A DNA stretch of 64,000 nucleotides from Euonymus europaeus (lineage: Eukaryota; Streptophyta; Magnoliopsida; Celastrales; Celastraceae), in assembly GCA_963580455.1 (NCBI GenBank), contig OY756972.1:20785001-20849000 (forward strand), given 5' to 3'. The notes under the pieces are model-generated. The model was not told where the DNA came from. It was given only the letters and a program-made list of their open reading frames with translations, and did no database searches. Of this stretch, positions 11,648 through 22,900 are shown piece after piece. A program made the position numbers and the translations under genes. How positions within the stretch are numbered: the stretch's first letter is position 1; each line of letters begins with the position of its first letter.

Positions 11648-12582
11648 CTATGGAAAGTTCGGAGCTGGGCTTGGAGTCGGCATCTGCATCGGCGAAGGAG
11701 TCGGCTTTGCAACTAAAAGGAATGAAAATAAATATAAGAAACTTATTCATCTTAAAATATGAAACATCAAAATAAAAAAATCATACCTCGATCTAAAATC
11801 ATCACAATCACAGGGAGAACTCCTACGAAAATGGCATTGATCACCAAAATTGCTCCGAGTGACCATATATTATTTGCCCGAAACCATCTAGCCTCTTCAA
11901 TCTCATGTACAAGAGTCCTGCCCTTTGCCAACCAGTATCGGCAAATGTCAACTTCATGCCGCTTCAGTGTTGTCAATGGTTGATTGGTGTCTTCTGCTGA
12001 TTCACCACGTTGGGCTACTGATATTGGTTGATCCAGAAGACTCTCTTCTTCCGAAGGAGGGTCACCACGAACACTCAACTGTGGACCAGCCTCAACACGA
12101 GAGTTCCATTCCTCCATTTCCTTTCGAATAATCGGTCCAATAAGAGATAGAAACCTCTGTATCTCTTGGATTTGAAGATTAATTATCTTTAGCCGTCGAT
12201 ACGAACCCCAAGCTGGAGCTGCCAAAGTCACAGTGGAGAGGAATGCCAAAACCAGTGAACAAGCTAAAATGGGCCCTCCCAAAACGTGGGATATGGCACT
12301 CAGTGCAGCGGCCACGACCCAATAAATGGGTAAATAAGCTCTGATTTCTGCTACAGCTTCATCCGCTTGCTTCAGTAGCACCGTTAGGTCCTTCACCATT
12401 TTGTAATTTTCGTTAGTCATGGCTTGAATAGCTTGAACAAAGCTCTGCAAATCTGCACGCACTCCTTGAAAATAGCCTGAAAAAAATCAACGGAACCATC
12501 ATGATGTGAAATGGAGGAGAAGAAAGCATTGAGAAATGAAAAATAACATACCTGATGGGAGCGGGAGCGCACTGTCAGCCAT
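11648..12582 (-). CDS. Unrecognised 261-aa plant membrane protein
   Basis: Three exons on the minus strand: 12582-12552, 12476-11787 and 11712-11648, all with GT-AG borders and matching phases. The total is 786 nt including TAG, so 261 aa. The first ten residues, MADSALPLPS, come from exon 1. Exon 2 has an N-terminal helical part and two adjacent hydrophobic segments (YWVVAAALSAISHVLG and ILACSLVLAFLSTVTLAA). A hydrophilic acidic middle follows, then a third hydrophobic segment (LGAILVINAIFVGVLPVIVM). Exon 3 adds a Pro-rich tail, VAKPTPSPMQMPTPSPAPNF. I do not recognise the family; three likely membrane spans suggest an integral membrane protein. The coding frame is clean, in contrast to the broken copy at 32459-33327. 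Confidence 0.75.
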
Positions 12583-12599
12583 TGAAACGACGTGTAGGA

Positions 12600-14377
12600 G
12601 CTGTCAACAATACACTACAGTTACCCTCCCATCTCTCTATATATGAGACATGGACAAGGTAGGGGCGTGATATAGTACAGAATTATATAATAACTAATAA
12701 GGAAGAGACAAAACGACAAACCGTTGGCTTTTAAGGTTTTTTCTTTTTTTTTGGGTGGCAAAAAGGCACCATGACTGGTGAGGCTTCAGTGCGCAGTGAA
12801 TGCAATTCCTGTTGTGGTGGGAATGGGCTAATTTTTTTTTAAAAAGATAAAGATTAGAAAGAATTTAATACTATACAGCAAATGATTGGTTTCCTTTTTA
12901 AAAAATATTTGGGTTATAAGTATATAAACATACAATTTTTTTTTTTTGAGTGTGAACGTGTTTAATGACTATTATTTCCAAATAAACAAATGATAAAATG
13001 AGTCTTGGATTGAGATCTTTATTTAATGTGACTCAACTAAAAAGGCAGTATGATGAATTATCTATTACAGCAATATTTAATTAATTGTATAATCTTTCAA
13101 GTAATCTGTAACTGTTCAGGGTCTGGTAGTAAAAGCTAGTTTTATACATCCAAAATGATTCTTATAGTCTGTTTTGGGTCGTACACTCGTACCTGTCTAA
13201 ACATACAAAAAAAAAATACATATATATATTGCTTGAACTATGAGCTGTGAAAGTGATCAATGACTATAATTTATTTCCAAATAGACAAATCATAAAATGA
13301 AAGTAGACAAATCATAAAATGGGACTTGGATTGAGATCTTTATGTAACGGGACTGAACCAATAAGGCAGTATGATGAATTACAGCAATATTTAATTAATT
13401 GTGTAATCTTTAAAGTAATCTTCTGCAAGATCTGGTAGCCATGTAGTTAGGGTTTTCAGATATCCAAAAGAAGATTATTAAACGTTATAGGATAGAGAAT
13501 GTCAATATCAGCTATAATTGAATTGTTTTCTCTTTCTCAATAAAAAGAGCTGTATTGGAAGAAACATATAGAAATATTGGAGTTGACAAGCAGCCGTTTC
13601 CTTGTCATGTGGAAGGAACAATAAATCTTTTAATGAACTGGACCAAAATAATATCTATTTGTCCACCTATTATAGCAGGTGTAGTTAGTAGTAGGTTAAA
13701 AAAAAATCACGAGATTTCTTCATATTCATATGGTTTCATTTTTCGAATGTATTTAATTAATTATATCCTAATTGGTTTAAATCCGGATAACTAAATCAGA
13801 CAATAATTCAATCAGGATTAGGGTTCGGACAATATATATGTATTTGGATCTTAACTCGATTTAAAATCGGACAAATTTGTTGTGTTTGGGCCCAAATTTT
13901 GGACATAAAACTTATATTCAAACTTAACTTAATCCTCATCAAACAAATTAGTCATTCGGGTCCGGCAAAATTTTGCCACCCATAGTTAGTACGAAGAGTC
14001 TATATGCCAATTGCCAAGTAATCTTAAACGCGTGACGCATATTTACAGGAGGTGACAAGTAAATGGATATAATATTCCAATCCAGATTAAGGTTCGAATA
14101 ATTAAATCATACAAGATTTTCTGTTTGCACCTGAATTCAGTTTTAAATCGAATAAATTTCTTATGTTTGAACCCGAATCTTGTACATTTAATGTATGCGC
14201 GAAATTAATCTGGATCATATAATTTGGTGCTTCGAACTGAACACAATTTTCTCAATCATACCTATTACACAAAAGGGAAAATGTCCTACACACATGATGC
14301 ATCAAAAAGAGCTAGACACCACGCTTTTGTTATTATCTGATTGGTTAGAGCATCCACAATGGTGTATTTTGTTGGGG
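12600..14377. other. AT-rich intergenic region with a local duplication
   Basis: No gene seen. A segment of about 160 bp at 12960-13130 is repeated at about 13255-13425; both carry TTGGATTGAGATCTTTAT and GGCAGTATGATGAATTA. The words AGAGCATCCACAATGG at about 14345, just left of block B, resemble the end motif of many small plant DNA transposons. The far left part is the probable promoter of the 261-aa protein gene. Confidence 0.5.
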
Positions 14378-15604
14378 ATGAGATATTGTATGAGTATGTG
14401 TGTTTTTGTTGATGTAAGTGTATTGAGAAATGTGTTGACAGTGACAAAGACACATAGGGGCTTAGGTGGGTTGTAACTTGGTGATTTTTTTGAAAAAAAA
14501 TTAGTACTTATATAGGTTCAACCCACTTAATCTAGCTCAAACTTTAAACCACTCAATGCCAATTCAATAGAGTAAGATTATTTAAGATTTGGTCTAATTT
14601 TTACTGATAGCCTAAGCTTCTAAATTAAAGTAAGACAATTATGAGTTAGATCTTATATCTTCTCATTTCCATTTCAATCTAAGTTTTTCAAGCTCTCAAA
14701 TGCCGGCCATAGATAGAAGGTGGACCACAGCTAATCTTGACTTAATGTCTTTGTGCATTGCGCCCCACTAATAAGTTGCAGTGTTTAATCCGAATTATTT
14801 TATTTTATTAGAGATTTTTCTTATTTTAATTAAAATCGTGTATGAAAAGAGTGATGCTATATTTTTTTTATGTGGGTACTCTAATTCAATCATGTAGAGA
14901 TGGTTTAAACAACAATTAAGATAAATAAAGATGTAATATTTTATTGCTTAAAATTATTATTAATGATTGTTTTTGTTTTATATAAACGATATTAAAAAAA
15001 ATAAAAAATTGGCGCCCTGCCCCGGCCCCCGTCCATTCAATTGTGCTCACAGCTCACATGGAACGTATCAAGTCTGCAAGCCCCATGCTACCTTCAGGGG
15101 GTGCTTTTGTGCTTTTATTGAAGATGCCAAGCCATGTTTGGTAATTTCTTGAGATGTTTGTCATGTAAGGAGTGCAAATAAAGCAGCCTATGAGTTCCAA
15201 GCTTGCTTTCCAACATCACTAGATCACTAGTATATTATCTTCGATGAGAAATGTCCTCAAACATTGTTGTAAACTCCTGCATTGTAGATCTTTTAATTTG
15301 ATTTTAATGAAATTTCTATTATCAAAAAAAAAAAAACTAAAAAACATTTATTCACTTTTGTGGAATGTCCTCAAACATTGTAAACTCCTGTAACATCTGA
15401 TGTATACATTTCAATTTGATCTTAATAAAGTTTTCATTATCAAAGAAAAAATAAAAAAACTAAAAAGCATTTATTCACTTTTGTGCACAACTTAACTACG
15501 TAAAAAACTAGTCCCAACGAGATTGCTCGCTAACATTATAGCGTCTCGATCCTTGGCAAGAAAAAAAATAATCCAATTCTAACCATATTGCTACCAACTA
15601 CTCA

Positions 15605-16978
15605 TCAGGGGAAGTTGGAATCCTCCTCATCATTGTCTCTACTTTGTAAAAAATTTGATTCCGATTGAGCAAATTTTTCAAAAGCTGGGGGTCGAACTAA
15701 ACCATCTTTAGAATCTTGATCTAATAATGGCTGCTGCAGCTTTAGTGCAGCCATGAGTTCAGCCTTGAGGTTTAGTTTAGCTATTATGAGTTCAGCCATG
15801 AGTTCAGCATGCTCTTTTACACACAATAATTTCCTCATCTCCGCAAGGCCATCGTGCAACCCATTGAATTGGTCATCATACGTTGCAATCGAACCTTCTT
15901 GCCAGCAAGGATTGGATCTAGGAACATCATCTTTACATCCAAAAGTTGGGGGTTGAACCAAACCTTTAGAAATTTGATCTAATGGCCGTAGGTTTAGTTC
16001 AGCCTTGAGGTTAGCCTTCATCTCCACAAGTTCGTCACGTAACCCTTTGAGTTGGTCATCATACGTTGCCATCGGACCTTCTTGCCAAGGACTGGACCTA
16101 GGAATATCTTTATATCGAAATTCCATTATTTTGTAAGTCCTACCTAAAAAACATTGCAAAAGAGAACACACACAGAGTTTAACATATATAGAGATTTGAG
16201 TTTGGAAACCTAAAAGAAAAATAAAATACACAATAATAATGTAATTTACCATTACTATAGAACGAACCAAGGGATATGCGATCTCCATAATATACTTGAA
16301 CAGGTTTTCCTTTGGTCAACTTTTTCCCATTGAGATAGGTGTCAAATGTGCTAAGCAAAAAGACCCAAAAAAACACTAGTCAACAACATGCAGAGTATAT
16401 GAATATTTACATGTACATAGATATATGTATGGGTGTGTATATATATATATATATATATACCTATTGTCTCGCAAGAAGACAGATGGATAATAGTTAGAGG
16501 TGTGTTTTGCATCTTCATTATCAACTTTGGTAAGATATATTCCAAAGTTATCGATGCCGACGGCGTCTTTCGAAACTAAGCGACTATCCTTGAGAACTAG
16601 GCCAATGCAGTGCTCGGTCATCCTCAACAGAATAATTCCCTAAATTCATCATTCATCGATAATATTATATCGTAATTAACTAGACCGATAAAACGATCAA
16701 TGAAGAAAGAGAAGGAATTAATTAAAGACCACCTGGCGTAACCGGGAAACCAGAATAACTTCGAAGGAAGGAGTAAGTAGGCCCCAGATGGCGGGGTCTT
16801 TCTTATGGGCTGCGAATCTTTCGGCATCCTCCTCTTTGCAAAACGACCATGGCACTACTGGATCTGGATCTGGATCTGGAACTCGTGTTTTTTGGTTCCC
16901 GGAGTCAGGACTAGTACTCTTCTTCTCCATTTCACTTGTTTCCAATTTCCAGTATTCAGTACTACTCTTGTTCCCCAT
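15605..16978 (-). CDS. FHA-domain protein, copy 1
   Basis: Exons 16978-16733, 16639-16461, 16350-16250 and 16143-15605 join in frame to 354 aa. FHA domains bind phosphothreonine peptides. The N-terminal 80 residues are polar with an Asp-Pro repeat (DPDPDPDP). The FHA domain spans about residues 82-185: GIILLRMTEHCIG with an Arg at the usual peptide-binding site, RLVSKDAVGI, and TYLNGKKL. The His normally following VS is replaced (VSKDAV), which may weaken folding or binding. After it come two related segments, DDQLKGLRDELVEMKANL and DDQFNGLHDGLAEMRKLL, a Leu/Ala/Glu-rich helix and an acidic end DNDEEDSNFP. Start is the first Met. A leader intron (17117 down to about 17001) is suggested by CACCAG/GTAATT and TCTTGATAG. 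Target unknown. Confidence 0.82.
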
Positions 16979-17330
16979 TTAGGTTTCTCCTTTGCTGCTA
17001 TCAAGACAGATACACATATATGATTACATGTAAGTACCAGCCAAATACAGAATTTCTCCAAATTAAACAAAAGCAAAGCAAGCATAGATCAGCAGAGGAG
17101 AGGAGATCCAATTACCTGGTGCCGATTCTAAAGCCGCAACTGAGATCGAGATCGAGATATGCCGAGACTCCGCTATTTGTAGCAACTGGATTTGATCGAA
17201 TGAAGGAGATAGACTTTAATTTTACAACAACTCCTCAACTGAATTGCCGCTACTTCTACCAAGACTCCCAATTTGATTACGACTCAACTTCTTCTCCACC
17301 ATTAGATTCCTTATTACGAAGTGAATAGGA
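16979..17330 (-). promoter_or_regulatory. 5' leader of FHA gene copy 1 with an intron
   Basis: Upstream of the ATG on the minus strand, a probable leader exon ends GAATCGGCACCAG with donor GTAATTGG at 17117. The acceptor TCTTGATAG lies near 17001, shortly before the start codon. The region is conserved almost base for base in the second copy, and the high identity stops at about 17330, the likely transcription start side. Confidence 0.5.
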
Positions 17331-17479
17331 TTCGGGCCGCAGCTTCTTCTTGTGCACTTAGGCCCATCCCACATTATCTATATATATGTATTTAATTTGA
17401 ACAACAAAAACATAAACAAAGACAATTAAAAAATGATAAAGTTCTCAACGGTTTTTATCTCAAAAATATTTCAAAAATA

Positions 17480-17742
17480 TTTATTATTCATTCATTTGAT
17501 GTGATTTTCAATAAATCTCTTATTATGATGTCATCACATCTAATGAATGAGTGTTACATATTACTAGGATGTTTTTGGAATACAAATTACTGAGATTTTT
17601 AAATTATTGAAAGTCATTCATTCATTTGATGTGATTTTCAATAAGTCGCTTATTATGATATCATCACATCCAATGAATTAGTGTTACATATTATTAGGAT
17701 GTTTTTGGAATACAAATTACTGAGATTTCTAAATTATTGAAA
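17480..17742 (+). repeat. 132-bp tandem duplication
   Basis: Two adjacent copies, each beginning CATTCATTTGATGTGATTTT and ending near AAATTATTGAAA, at about 17482-17612 and 17614-17744. Each contains GATGTCATCACATC or a close variant. Block B copy 2 retains only a short remnant of one unit (about 23078-23120). Confidence 0.8.
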
Positions 17743-18374
17743 ACAATTAGGCCTAAATCAATTATTTAATTACACTGTCAATCAACTTGTGATTAACCAC
17801 CTGTTCTTCTTCGAACCGAGTGGGACCCACATTAGTAGGACTGATCGAAATATAATGAACTATTAATTCACGATTGGGCCTAAACAAGAGTCCATTCGAG
17901 TGATTGTATTATACTATTATTATATATGATGAAATCAGTCCATTGGGCCAGAATTTTTCCCAACCATTTAAGAACGTACGCCCAGTTAATCGACATTAGC
18001 AACACCTTTGGCCAAAACTGATTCAAATAAATAAATAAATAGACCTAAATTATATTTTCTCTATCTTCTTCCCTGATAGCTCACCGTCGCTCTGTCTCAT
18101 CTAGCGCCATATCTGCTTCTTTCCTTTCCTTTCCGGGCTTCAAACCTCTCTTTTATTTTCTGTCATCAATAGAAGCTGCGTATAGTCTAGTCGCCTCACA
18201 ATCTCGTTTGTCTAAACCCATAACTTTAAAGAAATTAATTGCAAAATTAAAAAGTTTATTCAATAGAACAGGGATGAGTATAACCACACCAAGGACAAGC
18301 CCAAACAAGTAAAAACCATGTTAAGAGTATCTCTTCCTCCTCCCGTTTGCGTTCCTTATCTTCAAAAATCTCTC

Positions 18375-18640
18375 TCCTACAGCTCTCTTCCTCAATTGAT
18401 CTGACAAAACTGTAAGCGTGAAAACACCATGGTCAATGGCAAACTTTCAACAGTAGAACTAGTTTTGAGGCTATACAGAGTGCAAACCTGTATTCTTGAC
18501 TCTCTTCAAAAAGTGACACACTCATCCCAAATAGAAGATGCAGCAACTTCCTACAAAGTGGAAAATAGTTATTACTGGAAGTAAAAGCAAAGTCGCAGCA
18601 ATGAAAGAAAATATCGGATCATACCAAAACCACAAATCTC
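18375..18640 (-). pseudogene. Inverted PRP40 fragment
   Basis: The reverse complement matches PRP40 6090-6350: intron end, the exon ending FEESQEYR, the following intron and the start of the next exon. The exon matches as GATGCAGCAACTTCCTAC read on the plus strand. It differs from the gene at several positions (for example GCTGCGACTTTGC for GCTGGGACTTTGC), unlike the nearly identical copy at 27352-27510, so it is an older piece. No continuous reading frame. Confidence 0.85.
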
Positions 18641-19200
18641 AAAGGGTAGAAAACCCAGCAACTTTAAAATGTGCTGATATCAAATTATAATGTTGATATT
18701 AAAACGCTGTAAATGAAGCTATACCTTTCTTTGTGAATGACGGCTGTCAATTGTTGTCCCAAAAACATTTTGTCCCACTATGTGTAAAAGAAAAAGTGTA
18801 CCTTGATTACTGTACGAAATCACAAGTAATTAAGTTCATTAAAGAACCAGTGTATAGCCGCTACCATATATCCTTCCTTTATTGGCAAATTTTTTTAAAA
18901 ATAGTAATGCAAACATCTGGAAGCAAAAGTACATATTTACCAGTTCAGCCAGCCCTTTGAAGGCTGAATTCTCCATTAAAGAAGCTGCTTGTCAGTTCTC
19001 GACCAAGATCTCCATTAAAAAAACTTCCTCGCAAGTATCATCAGTCTTGTTGAAATTATAATACCCATCAGACATTGTTAACACTAATTAAATTATGAAT
19101 ACTGAATTCCAACTTTCCCACACATCCGAAAAAAGGAGGATGAAAACACAATTAATCTTTTGATTTTAAATTTCAAATCAAAAGAAAAGCTAAATATTAT
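18641..19200. other. Intergenic spacer between B copies
   Basis: No gene recognised. A 75-codon open stretch at 18733-18960 shows no domain and is probably chance. A local direct repeat with GAATTCTCCATTAAAGAAGC and GATCTCCATTAAAAAAAC lies at 18967-19025. Confidence 0.5.
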
Positions 19201-19224
19201 CAAAAAGCTTGAGAACTATATGAA

Positions 19225-19325
19225 ACAAGACCTTGGGGCCTATTGCTGAACTCTTTGTAGAGAAGGAACCCATTGAACTCAAGAGTGTAAGATCCCTCCA
19301 AGAAGTGCACAAAGATCTGCCCATG
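19225..19325 (-). pseudogene. Possible fragment of Mg-protoporphyrin IX monomethyl ester cyclase gene
   Basis: Read on the minus strand, about 30 codons give QIFVHFLEGS followed by YTLEFNGFLLYKEFSNR. This resembles the diiron region of the chloroplast cyclase CHL27/CRD1 (in which a Glu-containing helix precedes a GFLLYKEL motif), from memory of the family. No other part of that gene is seen nearby, so it would be a scrap captured or left by rearrangement. The assignment rests on one short motif. Confidence 0.45.
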
Positions 19326-19329
19326 AGTC

Positions 19330-19962
19330 AATTTCATCAAAATTCATCCATGATTCAAATTCCAAAGTTTAAAATCAAAATATGAAATCAAAGTCTCAAA
19401 AGTCTTCGACAAAGTTACAAACCAAAGTCTCAAGCTGCAAAGTTACAAAATTATACAAAGCAAAGTCTCAAACAAAGTTACAAATCAAGTGATGAAAGTG
19501 ATGAATCCACCCATGATCCACCACGATCCACCAGGCAATATGATATCCTCCTTCCATGCAAGGCACCAAGGCCAATTAAAAAAACTGAGATAAAAAATTG
19601 TCAAAACATAGTCAGTAGACTCATATAGGTTTGTAATCAATTCATTGTAAAGTAGTTTAACACAGTCTCAGTAAAGTTTAGTTTAGCAAACCAAAGTCAG
19701 TGGACTCAATAGTGTACTCACTGCTCAGTAATGCATCAGCATTCAGCATAGAAAAATTCTTACATAACAGGTCCAGTTCCATGATCAAACACTGAATACA
19801 CTATATCCATAAAGTTGGTTAAAGAGCACAATCAACATATAGCATTGACAATATAATATAAGCATACCAGTAAGTATAATGAGCCATTAACAATATTGTT
19901 TCAGCATAGGCAATATTCTAAGGTTTCCTTCTTACTTTTGCTCTCTCAGGACTTTCCCCTGG
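19330..19962. other. Intergenic spacer with short CAAAGT-type repeats
   Basis: No gene seen. Words such as CAAAGTCTCAAAGTC and AAAGTTACAAA recur between about 19380 and 19490, a simple degenerate repeat. Confidence 0.5.
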
Positions 19963-22900
19963 ATGAGATATTGTATGAGTATGTGTGTTTTTGTTGATGT
20001 AAGTGTATTGAGAAATGTGTTGACAGTGACAAAGACACATAGGGGCTTAGGTGGGTTGTAACTTGGGTGATTTTTTTGAAAAAAAATTAGTACTTATATA
20101 GGTTCAACCCACTTAATCTAGCTCAAACTTTAAACCACTCAATGCCAATTCAATAAAGTAAGATTATTTAAGATTTGGTCCAATTTTTACTGATAGTCCA
20201 AGCTTCTAAATTAAAGTAAGACAATTATGAGTTAGACCTTATATCTTCTTCTTTCCATTTCAATTTAGGTTTTCCAAGCTCTCAAATGCCGGCCATAGAT
20301 AGAAGGTGGATCACAACTAATCTTGACTTAATGTCTTTGTGCATTGTGCCCCACTAATAAGTTGCAGTGTTTAATCCGAATTATTTTATTTTATTATAGG
20401 TTTTTCTTAATTCAATTAAAGTCGTATATGAAAAGAATGATGCTATTTTTTTTATGTGGCTACTCTAATTCAATCATGTAGAGATGGTTTATACAACAAT
20501 TAAGATAAATAAAGATGTAATATTTTATTGGTTAAAATTATTATTAATGATTGTTTTTGTTTTATATAAACGATATTAAAAAAAATAAAAAATTGGCGCC
20601 CTACCCCGGCCCCCGTCCATTCAATTGTGCTCACAGCTCACATGAAATTTGTTTAGTCTCTAAGAATAAAAGAAGAACCTGATTCATCCACTGTGTTGTC
20701 CCATATCAAGTCTGCAAGCCCCTTGCTATCTTCAGGGGTGCTACCTTTAGGGGTGCTTTTATTGAATCTTCGGGGGGTGCTACCTTTAGGGATGCTTTTA
20801 TTGAAGATGCCGAGCCATGTTTGGTAATTTCTTGAAGCAAGATGAAGGAGTCCAAATAAGGCAGCCATCACTAGTATATAGTCTTCAAACATTGTTGTAG
20901 ACCTTTCAATTTGATCTTAATAAAGTTTCCATTATAAAAAAAAGTGAATAAAAAAACTAAAAAGCATTTATTCACCTCTATAGAATGTAAACTCCTGTAA
21001 CCTCTAATGTATACCTTTCAATTTGATTTTAATAAAGTTTTCATTATCAAAAAAAAAAACTAAAAAGCATTTATTCACTTTTGTGAATAATTTAACTAGA
21101 ATTGATAATAAATTACGTAAAAAACTAGTCCTAACGAGATTACTAGCCAACATTATGGCGTCTCGATCCTTGGCAAGAATAAAAATAATCCAATTCTAAC
21201 CATATTGTTACTGCTCATCAGGGGAAGTTGGAATCCTCCTCATCATTGTCTCTACTTTGTAAAAAATTTGATTCCGATTGAGCAAATTTTTCAGAAGCTG
21301 GCGGTAAAACTAAACCATCTTTAGAATCTTGATCTAATAATGGCTGCTGCAGCTTTAGTGCAGCCATGAGTTCAGCCTTGAGGTTTAGTTTAGCTATGAG
21401 TTCAGCCATGAGTTCAGCATGCTCTTTTACACACAATAATTTCCTCATCTCCACAAGGCCATCGTGCAACCCATTGAATTGGTCATCATACGTTGCAATC
21501 GAACCTTCTTGCCAGCAAGGATTGGATCTAGGAACATCATCTTTACATCCAAAAGTTGGGGGTTGAACCAAACCTTTAGAAATTTGATCTAATGGCCGTA
21601 GGTTTAGTTCAGCCTTGAGGTTAGCCTTCATCTCCACAAGTTCGTCACGCAACCCTTTGAGTTGGTCATCATACGTTGCCATCGGACCTTCTTGCCAAGG
21701 ACTGGACCTAGGAATATCTTTATATCGAAATTCCATTATTTTGTAAGTCCTACCTAAAAAACATTGCAAAAGAGAACACACACAGAGTTTAACATATATA
21801 GAGATTTGAGTTTGGAAACCTAAAAGAAAAATAAAATACACAATAATAATGTAATTTACCATTACTATAGAACGAACCAAGGGATATGCGATCTCCATAA
21901 TATACTTGAACAGGTTTTCCTTTGGTCAACTTTTTCCCATTGAGATAGGTGTCAAATGTGCTAAGCAAAAAGACCCAAAAAAACACTAGTCAACAACATG
22001 CAGAGTATATGAATATTTACATGTACATAGATATATGTATGGGTGTGTATATATATATATATATATATACCTATTGTCTCGCAAGAAGACAGATGGATAA
22101 TAGTTAGAGGTGTGTTTTGCATCTTCATTATCAACTTTGGTAAGATATATTCCAAAGTTATCGATGCCGACGGCGTCTTTCGAAACTAAGCGACTATCCT
22201 TGAGAACTAGGCCAATGCAGTGCTCGGTCATCCTCAACAGAATAATTCCCTAAATTCATCATTCATCGATAATATTATATCGTAATTAACTAGACCGATA
22301 AAACGATCAATGAAGAAAGAGAAGGAATTAATTAAAGACCACCTGGCGTAACCGGGAAACCAGAATAACTTCGAAGGAAGGAGTAAGTAGGCCCCAGATG
22401 GCGGGGTCTTTCTTATGGGCTGCGAATCTTTCGGCATCCTCCTCTTCGCAAAACGACCATGGCACTACTGGATCTGGATCTGGATCTGGAACTCGTGTTT
22501 TTTGGTTCCCGGAGTCAGGACTAGTACTCTTCTTCTCCATTTCACTTGTTTCCAATTTCCAGTATTCAGTACTACTCTTGTTCCCCATTTAGGTTTCTCC
22601 TTTGCTGCTATCAAGACAGATACACATGTATGATTACATGTAAGTACCAGCCAAATACAGAATTTCTCCAAATTAAACAAAAGCAAAGCAAGCATAGATC
22701 AGCAGAGGAGAGGAGATCCAATTACCTGGTGCCGATTCTAAAGCCGCAACTGAGATCGAGATCGAGATATGCCGAGACTCCGCTATTTGTAGCAACTGGA
22801 TTTGATCGAATGAAGGAGATAGACTTTAATTTTACAACAACTCCTCAACTGAATTGCCGCTACTTCTACCAAGACTCCCAATTTGATTACGACTCAACTT

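Larger units (their letters stand above)
2655..13630 (+). repeat. Segmental duplication A, copy 1
   Basis: This block matches 23705-33640 in the same orientation. It starts inside the PRP40 intron at about 2655 (TCAAATTTAGATTAAATATT) and runs through the PRP40 3' half, FHA-exon debris, 63-bp minisatellite, LINE remnant and 261-aa membrane-protein gene to about 13630 (GTGGAAGGAACAATAAATC). Identity is very high over the PRP40 exons and clearly lower to the right. About 0.57 kb (11.03-11.60 kb) is replaced by different sequence in copy 2. Confidence 0.9.
14378..18330 (+). repeat. Segmental duplication B, copy 1
   Basis: Matches 19963-23695 in direct orientation, from GGGATGAGATATTGTATGAG to AAACAAGTAAAAACCATG. 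It contains the complete FHA gene. The FHA gene and its leader are almost identical between copies (about 15600-17330), while the left and right flanks differ by many substitutions and indels. One such difference is a 132-bp tandem duplication at 17.48-17.74 kb that exists only in this copy. Confidence 0.9.

Noticed and set aside
16436..16461. Tyr/Ile/His repeats at the end of FHA exon 2 (YIYIYIY)
   Set aside because: They arise from reading the (AT)n microsatellite in the intron after the donor AATAG/GTATAT; splicing removes them.
16936..17328. 130-codon open frame on the plus strand across the FHA gene start (and its copy at 22546-22938)
   Set aside because: It lies antisense to FHA exon 1 and the leader. 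The minus-strand gene has good splice sites and an FHA domain, while this frame has no domain, and its preservation follows from the recent duplication.
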